Source of the DNA: Anaeramoeba flamelloides
Lineage: Eukaryota > Metamonada > Anaeramoebidae
Length of the DNA stretch: 64,000 nt
NCBI GenBank assembly: GCA_027625915.1
Contig: JANTQA010000063.1
Coordinates: forward strand, 8,141,501 to 8,205,500
Reading direction: 5' to 3'
Part shown: piece by piece, positions 47,673-59,155 of the stretch
How the letters are laid out: every line of letters starts with the position of its first letter
Position numbering within the stretch: position 1 is the stretch's first letter
Notes under the pieces: generated by a model
Seen by the model: the letters and a program-made list of their open reading frames with translations, nothing else
Told to the model about the DNA's origin: nothing
Databases searched by the model: none
Program-made: the position numbers and the translations under genes

Positions 47673-49644
47673 ATGGACTCAGCAATTAAAATTGAGGAAA
47701 GAATAGAGGTCTCCTCAACAGCCTTTTTTCAACACTTTTATGGAACAGAATTTACAAAATCATTTTTAGAAAAACGAGGACATACAGAAATATCTGTTGA
47801 AGATTGGAGCACTTTACAGAACAGAAGAGTATCTTCAAAAAACAACACACTCTCTCCCTTTGTTCTTCAAGTTTTTCAAGCAAGTAATTCTTTTGATCAA
47901 GTTGAGCATTATTCCACAAACGATAGAAAAGAATTTTCAATCCAGTCAAATACAAAAGTTGGTTCATCAAAGGGTTCTTTTTCATTTTTAACAAATTGTC
48001 AGGTAATATAAAGTGACTTTTTTTTTTTTTTTTCTTTTTTTCTCACCAAAGAAGCGATGTGAATTTGGTTATCTAACAAACTTAATATTTTTTCAATTTT
48101 TCAAGAATTACAATTGAAAAAAAAACAAAAAAAAAGTGTGAGTATTTAAAATTGAAAACGTTCCTGTTTCTTAAAACTTTCCTTGAATGTTTGGAGACAT
48201 TTTTTGACAAACAAAAATAAAAAAAAAGTTCTCACTTGAAGATGATCTTTGTTTCAAATTTTGTTTCTTTTCTTTATGTGCTTTTTCTCAAAAAAAATCT
48301 TACCGTTAAATAATTAAATATTTTATTTTTCTGATTAATTGTCTTGTTCATAACAAATATATTTTCCGAATCTCTTAGGTGATCCCAGAAACCAAAAACT
48401 CAGCCAAAATAATTATAAACGCAGGTGTAATCTGTGATCGATCTGAATTAAAGGAAACCTTTGAAGGAATCTTATCCATTAATTTAAGAGATCACCTTGA
48501 TCATTGGATAACTCTTGTGCTGGAAACAAAGATGCCAAAGATTCCCCCATATAAGTTAATTTGTTTGCAGACACCAACCCCAATTAAAGAAAATCCAAAA
48601 AATTTAAAACAAAAAAATAAGAACAGTTCTCAAAATAATAATTCAAAATTATCCCAAGATTCATTCCAAACACCACCAAATAAAACAAACCAAAAATCAA
48701 CAACTTTGAGAGATTTGTTTCTTGAATACAAAACACCAATTTCTCTTCAATCAATAAAACAAAAAACATCACAAAATTTGATCAAAACGGAAAAGAAAAA
48801 GAACACGAAAAATCAAACACTTTTTAATAATACGCAATATAACACATTATTAAATAATTCTGACACAAACTCAGAGAATTCGATTTTTGAAGAGTCAAGA
48901 ATTGAAACAGGGCTTGTAAAGACAAAGGAAAACGAAGTTGAAAAGGGGGAACTTGAAGAAAAAAAAATTGTAGAAGAAGAGGAAGAGGAAGAAGAAGAGG
49001 AGGAGGAGGAGGAAGAGGAAGTAGACAATGAAGAAGAAGATGACGAACATGATGAAGATCTTGAAGAAAATTCTGAAGAAGAATTTTTTCTCAAACCTTC
49101 AACCTCATCTAAATCATCTTATTATCCAAAACATTTACACAATTTCATTTTAACGCCCCCAATCACACCAAAAAACAACTCTGAAAAATATCATTCAAAT
49201 AGCGATATGACAAAATCAATAATTGTGAACAAGCTGAAATTTGAAAAAACCAATAGGAAAGATGAAGTGAAATTGTTATATCAAAAATTGTCTTCGCCTT
49301 TAATCGAGGAACTCCAAGATCTTTCTTTTAGTGAGCACAACTCACCCCAAAAAAATTGGTGGGATTTATTATTAAATGACTCGCAAAATTCTGAAAGGTT
49401 AGACCCCGAAATAATTCAAAGTTTACAAAAAGAATTAAAATTGACAAATCAACGATTATCACTTTTGGAAAGCAAAATTAAAGATTTGAAATTAGATAAA
49501 AAGGAGCGTTTGGTTTGGTTAAAATCACTTTTTGGCAAGGTTGCTAACTGTTCAATAATCTTTGATTTTTCGGGCTTCATGCTTAGAAGTATTTCTTCTC
49601 CCTTTGTTTCGTGCTTTAATGCCTTTTTCAAGAAATCTCAATAA
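47673..49644 (+). CDS. VASt-domain protein, two exons, 531 aa
   Basis: Exon 1 is 47673-48002 (ATG, 110 codons, ends SFLTNCQ at a CAG-GTAATA donor). A 376-nt intron joins in phase 0 to exon 2, 48379-49644 (VIPETKNSAK onward, after TCTCTTAG). Residues about 10-165 look like a VASt domain, the sterol-binding fold of GRAMD1/Lam proteins: VSSTAFFQHFYG, TEISVEDWSTLQ, SPFVLQVFQASNS, then SAKIIINAGVICDRS and DHLDHWITLVL. The domain is split by the intron. There is no GRAM domain in front of it. A Ser/Asn/Lys linker, an acidic Glu run at about 309-345, a short coiled coil at about 455-490 and a hydrophobic C-terminal stretch at about 497-525 (WLKSLFGKVANCSIIFDFSG) follow. The tail may anchor it to a membrane, as expected for contact-site lipid transfer proteins. 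The VASt call is from pattern and is moderately sure. Confidence 0.75.
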
Positions 49645-49659
49645 TAATAAACGTATATA

Positions 49660-49664
<5 letters not shown>

Positions 49665-49694
<30 letters not shown>
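49665..49694. repeat. Poly-T run of 30 bases
   Basis: Pure T tract 21 bases past the VASt stop codon; one of the longest homopolymers in the window. It may lie in the 3' UTR. Confidence 0.8.
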
Positions 49695-49695
<1 letters not shown>

Positions 49696-50226
49696 AATCT
49701 AGGCTCTTTTTCAAATAAAAGTCACATAAAATTTCAAAGAATTATTCATAATTGAATCAAATTAACTGAAGTATCAATACCAAAATATAAGAAACTCTTT
49801 AATATATATATATATAACCCAACTATATATTTAAAACTCATTAAAACAAAATAATAAAATTTAAAAATAAATATTTTAAAAATTGATGTGTCCTTTTATT
49901 TGAAATGAGAAATCTCGTTTTGTAAATTGTAAAGAAAAAAAAATATAAAATCAATAAAAAACGTCGAACAAGGCGAATTGAGAAAAAGTTCTGTACATTT
50001 TATTGTTAACTCTTTGCACGTAAAACTTTTGTTCTTTAAGGTCTAATTTTAAAGATAAAACCACAATTCATCTGGTCATTTTGTTGGAATTGTTTTTTTC
50101 TTTTTATTTTCTCTTTTCTTTGTCACATGCGTCAATCCAATAATGGTCTTTCTTAATCCCTATATCTAGCTCATTCAAAATCAAAATTTAACTGTTTCCA
50201 TTTTTATACTGGTAGATTATTTCCAA
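49695..50226. other. AT-rich spacer past the VASt gene
   Basis: Contains an AT dinucleotide run near 49801-49816. No gene or shared repeat recognised. Confidence 0.4.
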
Positions 50227-50841
50227 AATAAACTCTTTTTCGAAAATTGTTACTCACCTGAAATAATAAATTAAAAAAAAAAAATTATCTTTTAATATTC
50301 AAGAACAATTAATAACTCAATATGATTTGTAATTCACTTTTAAGTCATTCTAAATATATAAAAGCCTGATATATTAAAAATTAAAAAAAAATAAAACCAA
50401 AAACTAAAAAAAAGTGAGTCACAATTTTTGAAATGAGCATTACAGATTTTTTATTACTGAACTTTCACTGAAAAAAAGATGAACAACAAGATTTTTTATG
50501 AATAATTAAATCCATTTTCAAAGACACTAAATAGTCTCAATTTTCTGAGTGATTATTTGTCTTTTCGAAGATCTCTTTTTTTTTTTTACATGATCTTTTT
50601 TAAAAAAAAAAGAAAAAAAAGAAATCAAAAAAAAAAAAAAAAAAAAAAAAAAGAAAAAGAAAAAGAAAAACAAAAGAAAAACAAAAATTAGAAAAAACAA
50701 AACTAAAATTTGCAAAATTAGAAAAAATGATTCTGATCCAAAAATTTGAAAATATTTTTTGTAAAGAATACTGGAATAAACCCTCAAAACAGCTTCCATT
50801 AACATTATAAAGTGAGTCAAAATTTATGAAAAATAGTTTAG
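50227..50841. mobile_element. Family G MITE, composite copy of about 615 bp
   Basis: Left end AAATAAACTCTTTTTCGAAA; right end GTGAGTCAAAATTTATGAAA. An extra right-end copy sits inside near 50414 (GTGAGTCACAATTTTTGAAA). Order, spacing and most bases match 35357-35980, 15 kb away. The poly-A core is interrupted here by G, so the two copies have begun to diverge. Confidence 0.72.
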
Positions 50842-51577
50842 TTTCTTATCTTTTTTTTTTTTTTTTTCATTTTCCAACTGTTCAATATCCATAAATAAAA
50901 AAACAAAAAATGAAAAAATAAATAATTAAAATGAAAATCACCAATAAGTAAGAATCTAATGAACAATCACTTTTAATAATATTGATGATTTGAGAGGTTT
51001 GTCCTTTTGTTTGATAAACAAGTTTATTTAACCCAAGACAAAAATCGTGTATTATTCAACATTTTGTCTTTCCTTTAATTGATAAAATAATATCTTTAAT
51101 CATCTAAAAGATCTATATCATGCATATTAAAGTAAAATTAATTTCATCAAATAAAAAAAAAAAAAAAAAAACATTAATAAAGTTTTATTTTAAAAAGTAA
51201 CTGAAAATTGTGTTTAGTAATGTGGAAATGATCAAGCGAGTAAAAAACAAAATTTTCAGTAAATAATTTAAATTTGTGTTTAAATCCTGAAATTGAGATT
51301 ATAAAGAAAATCGCTACTAATTGTTAGTAATCGAAATTTTAGATTGGAAAAAGATGAAAAAAATACTGGTTTTATTCGAGATGTGGATTATAAACTATGT
51401 GAACAGATATTTTGGTCCACTATATTTTTTAATTCTTTTAGAACATTTAAAATAAAAATTCAAAACATTTTCATGATTAAAGATAAAAACAAAAAAATTG
51501 AATAGTTAATTGAATGAAACCTCAAAATTTTTAATTTATTTTTCAATTTATTAAAGAAAATTTTTAAATACTTTTAC
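50842..51577. other. AT-rich spacer, nothing recognised
   Basis: No coding frame or shared repeat before the LINE target-site duplication. Confidence 0.4.
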
Positions 51578-51593
51578 AAAAAAAATCCAATTT
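51578..51593. repeat. Target-site duplication, 3' side of the LINE
   Basis: AAAAAAAATCCAATTT, identical to 54332-54347 on the other side of the LINE. A 16-bp direct repeat bordering a poly-A/AAT-tailed element is what target-primed reverse transcription leaves. Confidence 0.75.
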
Positions 51594-54331
51594 TTTTTTT
51601 ATTATTATTATTGAAGAAGTGTAAATTACACTCTAGTTGCCCTTAGACTTAAATTCCCTTTCAGAAATTTAAGCGTAAAATCATAGATTTCACGATTATT
51701 AATTAATGAAAATAATTTCAAACTATCATAGTTTAAAATTAATTCATTAAAATTTATTTGTTTCAATTTATTGTGAAAAATTAATCTATCTTTTTCATAG
51801 AAGGACATACCCATAGAAAATGATCAATATTTTCTATAATTTCCTTCTGTTGATATTTTAAACATAAAGTACAAAATTTATTTGAATTTTTATTAATTAC
51901 ATAGTAATATCTATTTAAACAGTTAGTGAAAATGTTCTGAATTTTAGACTTGTTGAGCTTGAGGGATAACTTAAATATTTTTGAGTTTTAAATAAATAAT
52001 TTTGATTTTTTATTATTGTGAAATATTTTTGGCACTTCCAACTTGTTGAATTCAACAACTCGTTATATGTGTATTTGTATATTTCTTTTTTTAGTTCGAT
52101 AATATCTTTTGAATACCAATTAATTTTATTATTTATTCTTTGATTAAACTTTATTAATTTTTCTAAATTAGGAAGAGATAAATTTCCTAATTTCTTTTTG
52201 AATTTAAATTTCTTTTTATTGATAGAAATTATCATTTTTTCTATTTTAAATTCTGTTTTGTAAATGAGAATTGGTGTATTTCTGTTTATTTTACATATTT
52301 CAGTAATACATGAATTAATCCAAGAATTTCAATAATTTAAAGTTTTTATTTCATAATTATATATTTCCAACCCATATGTCAATTGGCTTATGATAAAAGA
52401 TTGAAATAATCTAATTTTTAAACTATTGTTGAGCGAGTTGTTATTGAATAACTGTTTACAGTTGTTATATGTTTCTTTCGCCTTTTTTAAATTATAAACT
52501 ATATGCGAAATTTTATCTAAATAAATACCTAAATATTTAATTTTTTTTAAATCTTTTGAAACAACTGTTTTATCTTTATTAGGTTTTAATCCAAATTGAA
52601 TAATTATTTCATATATTGAATTTAATTTCTGATTTAATTGATTTCTATGTCCTTTAATAATTATTAATTAAATCATCTGCAAACATTTGACAATGGTTTG
52701 TTCATGGAATGATTTTTAATAAAAGATAGTGTAAAATTAGCGCAAATAAAATAGATGATAATGGGTCTCCTTGGAATATACCAAGCCCTTCTCCTTGATA
52801 ATATTTTAATAAAAAAAAATTGATAATTTTATTTATAATAAATTTTTTTATTGTTTTTTTTAATTATTTTAAAACTAATTGAATCAAAACATTTAGCTAT
52901 ATCAATCATTATAATATAAGTTTTATCATTTTTATTTTCATTATTTGATTTTATCATATTAAAAGTATTTAAGAAATTTCATACTGCAATACGAGTATCA
53001 TATTTTTTTCTAAACCCAAATTGGGATTTATGAATAAATTCCCAACAAGGTTCGATTAGTTTATATAACATTTTTAGAAATAATCTTGGTAGACTTTGAT
53101 TAATAGATATTGGTCGATAATTCAAAGCTACCCCTTCGTTTCCTTTTTTGTGGATAAATAAAATTGATCTTTTTTTAATATATTCAATATTATTCTTATC
53201 TGGGTTAATTAGCCAGTTATTAAATATTTTCTGAATTGTAATTAAATATTTTTCATAATTTTTATTTTCAATTTGGTTTAAATCAATAATATTTTCAACA
53301 TCACAAATATATTTCAAATTTTCAATTTTTTGAAAACCTTTTACTGATTTTTTTTTTAAATTTTTAATAGTGTTTTTGATATTTTCAATTGGAAAAAATA
53401 TATCAATTTTAAACTCTTTTAACTTTTTAATTTTTAAATTTTTTATATAATTTAAAATTTCTTTACTTGGTTCAATTGAATTTTTTTGAATATGGCCAAA
53501 ATATTCTTCAATCATATTTTTATTATCTAAAATCATTTTCATCTTTTTAGACCTTATTAAGTTTATTTTTTTCCAAAAATTTTTGTTTTTAGTAAATTCC
53601 AAATTTATTTCATCAATGAATTTATTCCAAGCTTCTTTGTTTATTTTTTTGATACAATGAATTAAGTTAGGATTACTTAGATTGTTTTTAATCAATGGTG
53701 CAATTTTGTGGTCTTTTTTGTTTTCTTTATAAATTAAATCTGTATATTTCATAAATTGATTTTTAAATTTTTTTTTAGAATTAGTATCCAACTTAAAATT
53801 TTGTTCACGGAAATACTTCTTAAATTCTTTTTGATAAATATTATTATCGATAATTTTATATTTTTTTTTTTAATATTCCAGTCAGTTTTAACATTAATGC
53901 TATTAATTATCATTTTATGGTCTGATAAATTGTTTTTTATTGATTTTGAAATTTTTATTTTTATTTTATTTTTAAAATTAATTAATATATGGTCAATATT
54001 CTTTGTTCTACTATTTAAAGAATTTGATATAATTTTAAAATTTTTTAGTTGAAATTTTTTCTTAATCTCAAAATTAACATAATTAAAATCCCCCAAAATT
54101 ATTGTTTTGAAATTATAATATTGATAAATTAATTTTTGAATGATTTTTATAAAGTCTTTTTTTCTATCCTCTCTGAGATATAAGTTAATAAATATTATAT
54201 CCATGAAACGAATTATTTGGATATCTTGGTCTGGATAATGAATTTCTGAAATAAAGTTTTTATAAATTTTTTTTAAATAATATTTGTAAACCTCCTTTGG
54301 ACTTTTTTTCACCATAAATATTTTTAATAAA
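51594..54331 (-). mobile_element. LINE (non-LTR retrotransposon), 5'-truncated, 2.7 kb
   Basis: Read on the minus strand. 54315-53749 encodes the C-terminal half of an APE-type endonuclease (TIILGDFN, KNIDHILIN, LSDHKMII). 53791-52979 overlaps it in another frame and encodes the reverse transcriptase N-terminal part (IKKRSILFIHKKGNEG, NYRPISINQSLPRLF, KSQFGFRKKYDTR). Motif A (IIMIDIAKCFDSI) follows after a stop, motif B (GIFQGDPLSSILF) and QMFADDLI are in a further shifted frame, and a C-terminal zinc-knuckle-like segment (KFCTLCLKYQ, ENIDHFLWVCPS) lies near 51800-51880. At least three stops or frameshifts break the coding region. The 3' end is an (AAT)n tail then poly-A. The N-terminal endonuclease half is missing, so it is 5'-truncated. 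A 16-bp duplication borders it. Confidence 0.9.
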
Positions 54332-54347
54332 AAAAAAAATCCAATTT
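54332..54347. repeat. Target-site duplication, 5' side of the LINE
   Basis: AAAAAAAATCCAATTT, exact partner of 51578-51593. It marks the truncated 5' border of the inserted LINE. Confidence 0.75.
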
Positions 54348-54580
54348 ATTAACAATCATATTTTTTGAGAATGTGTCACCCTTTTGAGTATGAGGATATC
54401 GTAGCAACAACTGTTATTTTACAATTAATATTAAAAATTTATATTTAAAGACAAAAATATTATAGTAATAATTTGTTTAATAAACACATAGAACTTCACA
54501 AAAATCAATTAGAAATGATTTTTTCAAGAAATATAATTCAGCTTCCTATTGAACTCGTGGATATAATTTTATTTATGATA

Positions 54581-55562
54581 TCGTTATCAAAATAATATGG
54601 ACAGAAAACTATAATCCATGTTTCAAAATAAAAAGTGTGTTTCTTTTTTATATAAGATCTATACATTAATCGATCAAAGTAATTTTCGTTAAACCAAAAG
54701 CAAATAGGTATTGGTTTCTTAAAGTTCTATTATTAAAAAAAGAATTTCTAAAAAGGAAGGATCATATTTGCAATTATTTCTCTAAGAACAAAGAATTATT
54801 TTTTTAGATGATTTTTTCAAGTCATCAAAAAAAAAAAAAATTAAGTATTTAAAAAATATACTGGGCATGAAAAGAATCCCAGACAAGATTTTTTCTTGTT
54901 AATATTAGGTAAATTTTTGTGTAAATTTCTTTTATTTAAAATCAAATCTTTTTTTTTTTAAGAATCAAACTTTTATAATTATAAATCACCCACTTATTAG
55001 AACAATGATTCATAAAATTACACTTGTTCAAAACACCATTCAATCAATCAAAAAACAAAATAAAAATTATTATTTTCCAAACTCTAGTAACAAACCTCTA
55101 TAAAACACCATTATTTTTCAAAAAAAGATGATCTACTAATTTTATCAAAAAATTACTTGGGTATACTATAGAAGCCCCACTTTAATGAACTTTAAGTAGG
55201 TTTCTTACTAGGATCATAAAAAATTTGGTTATTTATCAAAAGGATTTGATGAAAATAAAAGAAATTTAAACAACAATTTTCCTATATTCACAATTGATAT
55301 CTTTTCCGGGATTATTTTCGTTGGCTGGTTTTTTTTTCCCCAATATACTGAGAAAATTACAAAAAATATAAAACAAAAACCAATTCTTAATTAAAATTTT
55401 ACTCAAAATATCAATGAGTTTATCATCAAAATAGGTTTATTTTTAGATATACTATGTAATAGTGAATAAGGCGTGACATTGTAACAATGAAGAAAAAAAA
55501 AGTACCGTTTTATTTGGAAATAAGGGTTAAAACACCTTGGGAAACTATTTTTTTGATCACCC
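54581..55562. mobile_element. Family A MITE interrupted by a C element
   Basis: TA at 54579-54580, left end CGTTATCAAAATAATATGGA, then A-family interior (TCCATGTTTCAAAATAAAAA, GGTATTGGTTTCTTAAAGTT) up to 54841. After the C element the A sequence resumes weakly and ends TTTTTTGATCACC before TA at 55563. Removing the C element leaves about 477 bp, the A family length. The right half is strongly decayed. Confidence 0.65.
54842..55346. mobile_element. Family C MITE, nested in an A element
   Basis: Left end TAAGTATTTAAAAAATATAC then TGGGCATGAAAAGAATCCCA; right end TTTTCCGGGATTATTTTCGT and TTTTTTTTTCCCCAATATA. About 505 bp with the family interior (CACTTATTAGAACAATGATT). Both copies are diverged, so the nesting is not recent. 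Confidence 0.75.
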
Positions 55563-55833
55563 TAATTGGACTTTAACAGTCTTCACAAAAGAAAAACACT
55601 TTAAATTTGAAATGATTTACCAAGGCTTTTATTGGTTATTTTATCAAGAGTAGATTTTGGAACAAGTCTTGAAGAAATAATTGTAAGTCAAACATTGAAT
55701 ATTTTTTCAAAACTTTGAAATAAAAGTGTCTCGAAAAAAAAAAAACGATTAAAAACAATAATAAATGTTTTGTTAATCCATTTTTTTAAAAATATAAACC
55801 CTTAATAATAAACAAATAAACTAATCTAAAGAA

Positions 55834-56415
55834 ATGAGATCAATCAAATGTGTAGTTGTTGGAGACGGAGCTGTTGGTAAAACATGTTTATTAATTAGTT
55901 ACACAACTAATGCTTTCCCAGGTGAATATATCCCAACTGTGTTTGATAACTATTCTGCCAATGTGATGGTTGATGGAGAACCAATCAATTTGGGGCTTTG
56001 GGATACAGCTGGACAAGAAGATTATGACAGACTCAGACCATTATCCTATCCACAAACAGATGTCTTTTTAATTTGCTTTTCCTTAATTTCCCCATCATCA
56101 TTTGAAAATGTTCAAGCTAAATGGGCTAAACAAATTTCACACCATTGCCCAGGTGTAACAAAGATTCTTGTTGGTACCAAATTGGATCTTAGAGACGACC
56201 AAGACACCGTCCTTAAGCTTAAAGAAAAAAACCTTGATCCAATCTCTTATCAAGACGGAATGGAATTAAGCAAAGAAATTGAAGCAGTCAAATACATTGA
56301 ATGTTCTGCTTTGACACAAAAGAACCTGAAAGCTGTCTTTGACGAAACAATTAGAGCTGTTTTGGCTCCACCAAAACCTGAGAAAAAAAAAGGTGGCAGA
56401 TGTTCAATCCTCTAA
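55834..56415 (+). CDS. Rac-type Rho GTPase, 193 aa
   Basis: Single exon from ATG ([18 protein letters not shown]) to TAA. All Ras-superfamily motifs are present: P-loop GDGAVGKT at residues 10-17, switch I with Thr35 (IPTVFDNY), switch [19 protein letters not shown] at 57-73, base recognition TKLD at 115-118 and SAL at 158-160. The Rho insert helix ([19 protein letters not shown]) is intact. The C-terminus has a basic KKKGG stretch and the CAAX box CSIL, expected to be prenylated. Length and sequence are very close to animal and amoeba Rac1. It should cycle GDP/GTP at the plasma membrane and direct actin and motility. Its codon use is less AT-extreme than the neighbours, as for a well-expressed gene. 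No sign of inactivation. Confidence 0.97.
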   Translation: MRSIKCVVVGDGAVGKTCLLISYTTNAFPGEYIPTVFDNYSANVMVDGEPINLGLWDTAGQEDYDRLRPLSYPQTDVFLICFSLISPSSFENVQAKWAKQISHHCPGVTKILVGTKLDLRDDQDTVLKLKEKNLDPISYQDGMELSKEIEAVKYIECSALTQKNLKAVFDETIRAVLAPPKPEKKKGGRCSIL

Positions 56416-56712
56416 ATATTGTTATTTTTTTTTTTTTTTTATTACCCATTCTTCCTTATTTTTGATTTTTTGAGGGAGTCTTGTATCTTTTTGAAAACTC
56501 TTACAAAAAAATAAAAATAAACAACAAAGTCTAAATTTTTTTAGTTTTTGATTTCAATCTTCAGGTTTTTATTTTTTTAAGGGAACTTTTGTATCGGTAG
56601 AATTCTCTAAGATTTCAAAAGGCTATTCTACTAAGTGAGAAGTTTACAAGTTACTAGGTTCGGTACTTTCAAAAAACGGTAGCAAAAATGTGCTTATTTT
56701 TTGAAGAAAAAG

Positions 56713-57214
56713 TAAAGTGTATTGAAAAAAATACCTGAATATGAAAATAACACCTGACAAGATTTTTAATTGTTAATATTAGGAAATTATTGTGTAATTG
56801 CTTTTTTTTAAATCAAATCCTTTTTTTAAACTAACCAATTCTTTTATGAGCTCAGTAATAAACCTACCAAAAGTCCATTACATGAAGGTTTCAATTGAAT
56901 ATCCATTTAATAATTGAATAGTAAAAGTAGATCTTTCTAATTTTGATAAAACAATAAAGGTTTAAAGATGTTTGATATGAATTTGATTAATGATAATGTT
57001 TATTCTTTTTTTATTTGATTGGATAAGTATTTTGAATATGTGTGATTTAATTAGTCATCTTTTTAATAAGTGGGTGAGTTATTATTTTAAACATTAGATT
57101 CTAAAAATAAAACTTTGATTCTTAAGTAAAAGAAATGATTCAGCTTTTACAATAATTTCCCAAAATTAAAAATTTTACTGGTTTATTTTTATATCAGTAT
57201 TTTTTTCAATACTA
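56713..57214. mobile_element. Family C MITE, diverged copy
   Basis: Left TAAAGTGTATTGAAAAAAAT then ACCTGAATATGAAAATAACA; right inverted TAGTATTGAAAAAAATACTG. TA at both borders and about 500 bp long. Begins about 300 bp past the Rac stop codon. Confidence 0.75.
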
Positions 57215-57283
57215 TATACAAAGAAATCACATATTCATATTTTAAAAAATATTTCCTGTAAATAAATACTATTCATACCATTA

Positions 57284-57729
57284 TGGAAAAAAAATTGAAA
57301 CAGGTAAAAAAAGTGAAACTCAGTCTTTAATAGGGAACATTAATAGAACCTGAAAACGAAAAGTAAAATCAATAAAAAGAAGAAACCATTTAACTTCAAA
57401 TAATAACAGTATATTATTTTCAATCAATCCAAGAAACACAAATAAAATCTACTTGGTTATCAAAATTGTTCTTGTGGTTTTGGAGATCTCAAAAATAGTC
57501 AATTTTTTGAACAAATTTTTAATAATTGATGAATTAAAGAAAAAACCATACCAAAAGATATTATTAGAAAAACTGTTATTGTGCTGAATACTTCATTTTG
57601 TCTTTATTTATTTATTTATTCTTTTTTTAATAGTTTTTACTTTGAATTTTCTGTAATGTACCCATTAGAAACTGTGTTTCACCTTTTTTTACATGTTTCA
57701 CTTTTTTTACCTGTTTCACTTTTTTTCCA
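57284..57729. mobile_element. Family F MITE, about 446 bp
   Basis: Left TGGAAAAAAAATTGAAACAG then GTAAAAAAAGTGAAACTCAG; right inverted TGGAAAAAAAGTGAAACAGG then TAAAAAAAGTGAAACATG, with one extra GTGAAAC unit at the right. Flanked by TA. The short GTGAAAC-containing unit is repeated in tandem within each arm, an unusual terminal design. No coding frame. Confidence 0.75.
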
Positions 57730-58338
57730 TATTGGCTATTATTATTCAAAATGGATATTTTTTTCTCAAGAAATAATATATTTAAAAAAATTTTCTAAAT
57801 AGTTATTAAAGTTATAAAATATTTAACTAATTGAAAATTTGATTATTTGTTTTTGAAAAATCACGAATGTTTAGCAAAATTACCTTTTTTGGGGGTTTGA
57901 TTTACTCTAATTCTTTTTATTTATTAAAGTTTTTGAGTAGAACCATAATGAAAAGATTTTAAAAAATCATATATCAATACTAAGAAATCATAGACTTGAT
58001 ATATATTTAGATCTTAAACACAATTTCCTTTTTTTTTCAATCTTAAGCAAATCATACTTAACTGGAATAACTGAACAATTCTGAGCCAAATAAAGATATG
58101 ATGAGCCAAACTTTTGATTCAATCTGTTGAGTTGACAATTGTACTTGATTTAGACTTGTGAAGCCGAACCTTATTTGGGAAATTTGTGAAAACAAGATTT
58201 GTTAAACTTCAAATGTTTAAATATCAATATTGTAAAAAAACAGAGTTTTGACAATTTTAGAGAAAAATAAAGAGTTCAATGAATTTATCAATATTTTGAC
58301 AATAAAAAATAGAATTCCTGATTATCTTTTATAGAATG
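57730..58338. other. AT-rich spacer, nothing recognised
   Basis: No gene or shared repeat between the F and B elements. Confidence 0.4.
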
Positions 58339-58533
58339 CAGTCAGTTCGACTTTTACAGCACAAACTTTCAACGAAATTTAATTTACAATAAAAATCACA
58401 AATTAAGGCACAAAAGTTAGTTTCGAATAATATAAATTGTAAAAAAAAAATTCCAAATTGTGTGTCTTAATTTGAGATTTTAATGTGTCTTAAATTTCGT
58501 TGAAATTTTGTGCCTTAAAAGTGGAACTGACTG
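58339..58533. mobile_element. Family B MITE, 195 bp
   Basis: Left CAGTCAGTTCGACTTTTACA; right inverted CAGTCAGTTCCACTTTTAAG. TA follows at 58534; the left flank is TG. Arms are well preserved apart from scattered changes. Confidence 0.82.
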
Positions 58534-58557
58534 TAATAATAATTAAAAAGAAAAAAT

Positions 58558-58700
58558 ATTTTTTTATTATTATTCAAGAAGTGTAAATTAACATCTGGTT
58601 GCCCCTAGACTTAAATTCCCTTTCAGAAATTTCAGTTTAAAATCATATAAATTTCACGATTATTAATTAAGGAAAATAATTTAAAACTATCAAAATAGTT
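58558..58700 (-). mobile_element. LINE 3'-end fragment, about 140 bp
   Basis: Matches 51600-51730 at high identity, including the (AAT)n tail and the words GTTGCCCCTAGACTTAAATT, CCCTTTCAGAAATTT and TTTCACGATTATTAATTAA. Severe 5' truncation is normal for LINE insertions. It lies 25 bp past a B element. Confidence 0.82.
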
Positions 58701-59098
58701 TTTTTGTTTCTTATTTTTTTTCAGGAAAGTGAAGTCAAAAAAATTTATTATAGGAAATACAAAAAAGCATTTAAATTATGAGATTATATATATTTTTTAC
58801 AATGGATTTATAATATTATCAAAAAAAAACTACTTGAGAACCCTTTTTCAGTAAAATTTCATGAATAAAAAATCGTACTGTCTAATTTTAGAAATTGTTA
58901 ATCCTTTTTTTTTTTTATTAATCGTTTTTTTTAATTTTAAAAATATCATAAAATATCTTTTTATCATCATTTTAAAGATAATTATTAAAAATATTTAATA
59001 ATCAGTTGTTCCTGAAACCAAATGAAAAATATATTTTTTCAATGTATTTTATCATCTGAGTTGCGATTTTTGAAATAGGATTTATATCAATTCCGATA
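58701..59098. other. AT-rich spacer, nothing recognised
   Basis: No gene or shared repeat. Confidence 0.4.
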
Positions 59099-59155
59099 CA
59101 GTCGTTCCACTTTTAAGGTACAAAGTTTCAACTAAAATTACGGTACATTAAATAC
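59099..59155. repeat. Single arm of a family B MITE
   Basis: CAGTCGTTCCACTTTTAAGG then TACAAAGTTTCAACTAAAAT follows TA at 59097-59098. The second arm is missing, so this is half of a decayed B element. Confidence 0.55.

Noticed and set aside
53756-54052. Plus-strand 98-codon hydrophobic frame
   Set aside because: Antisense shadow of the LINE endonuclease region.
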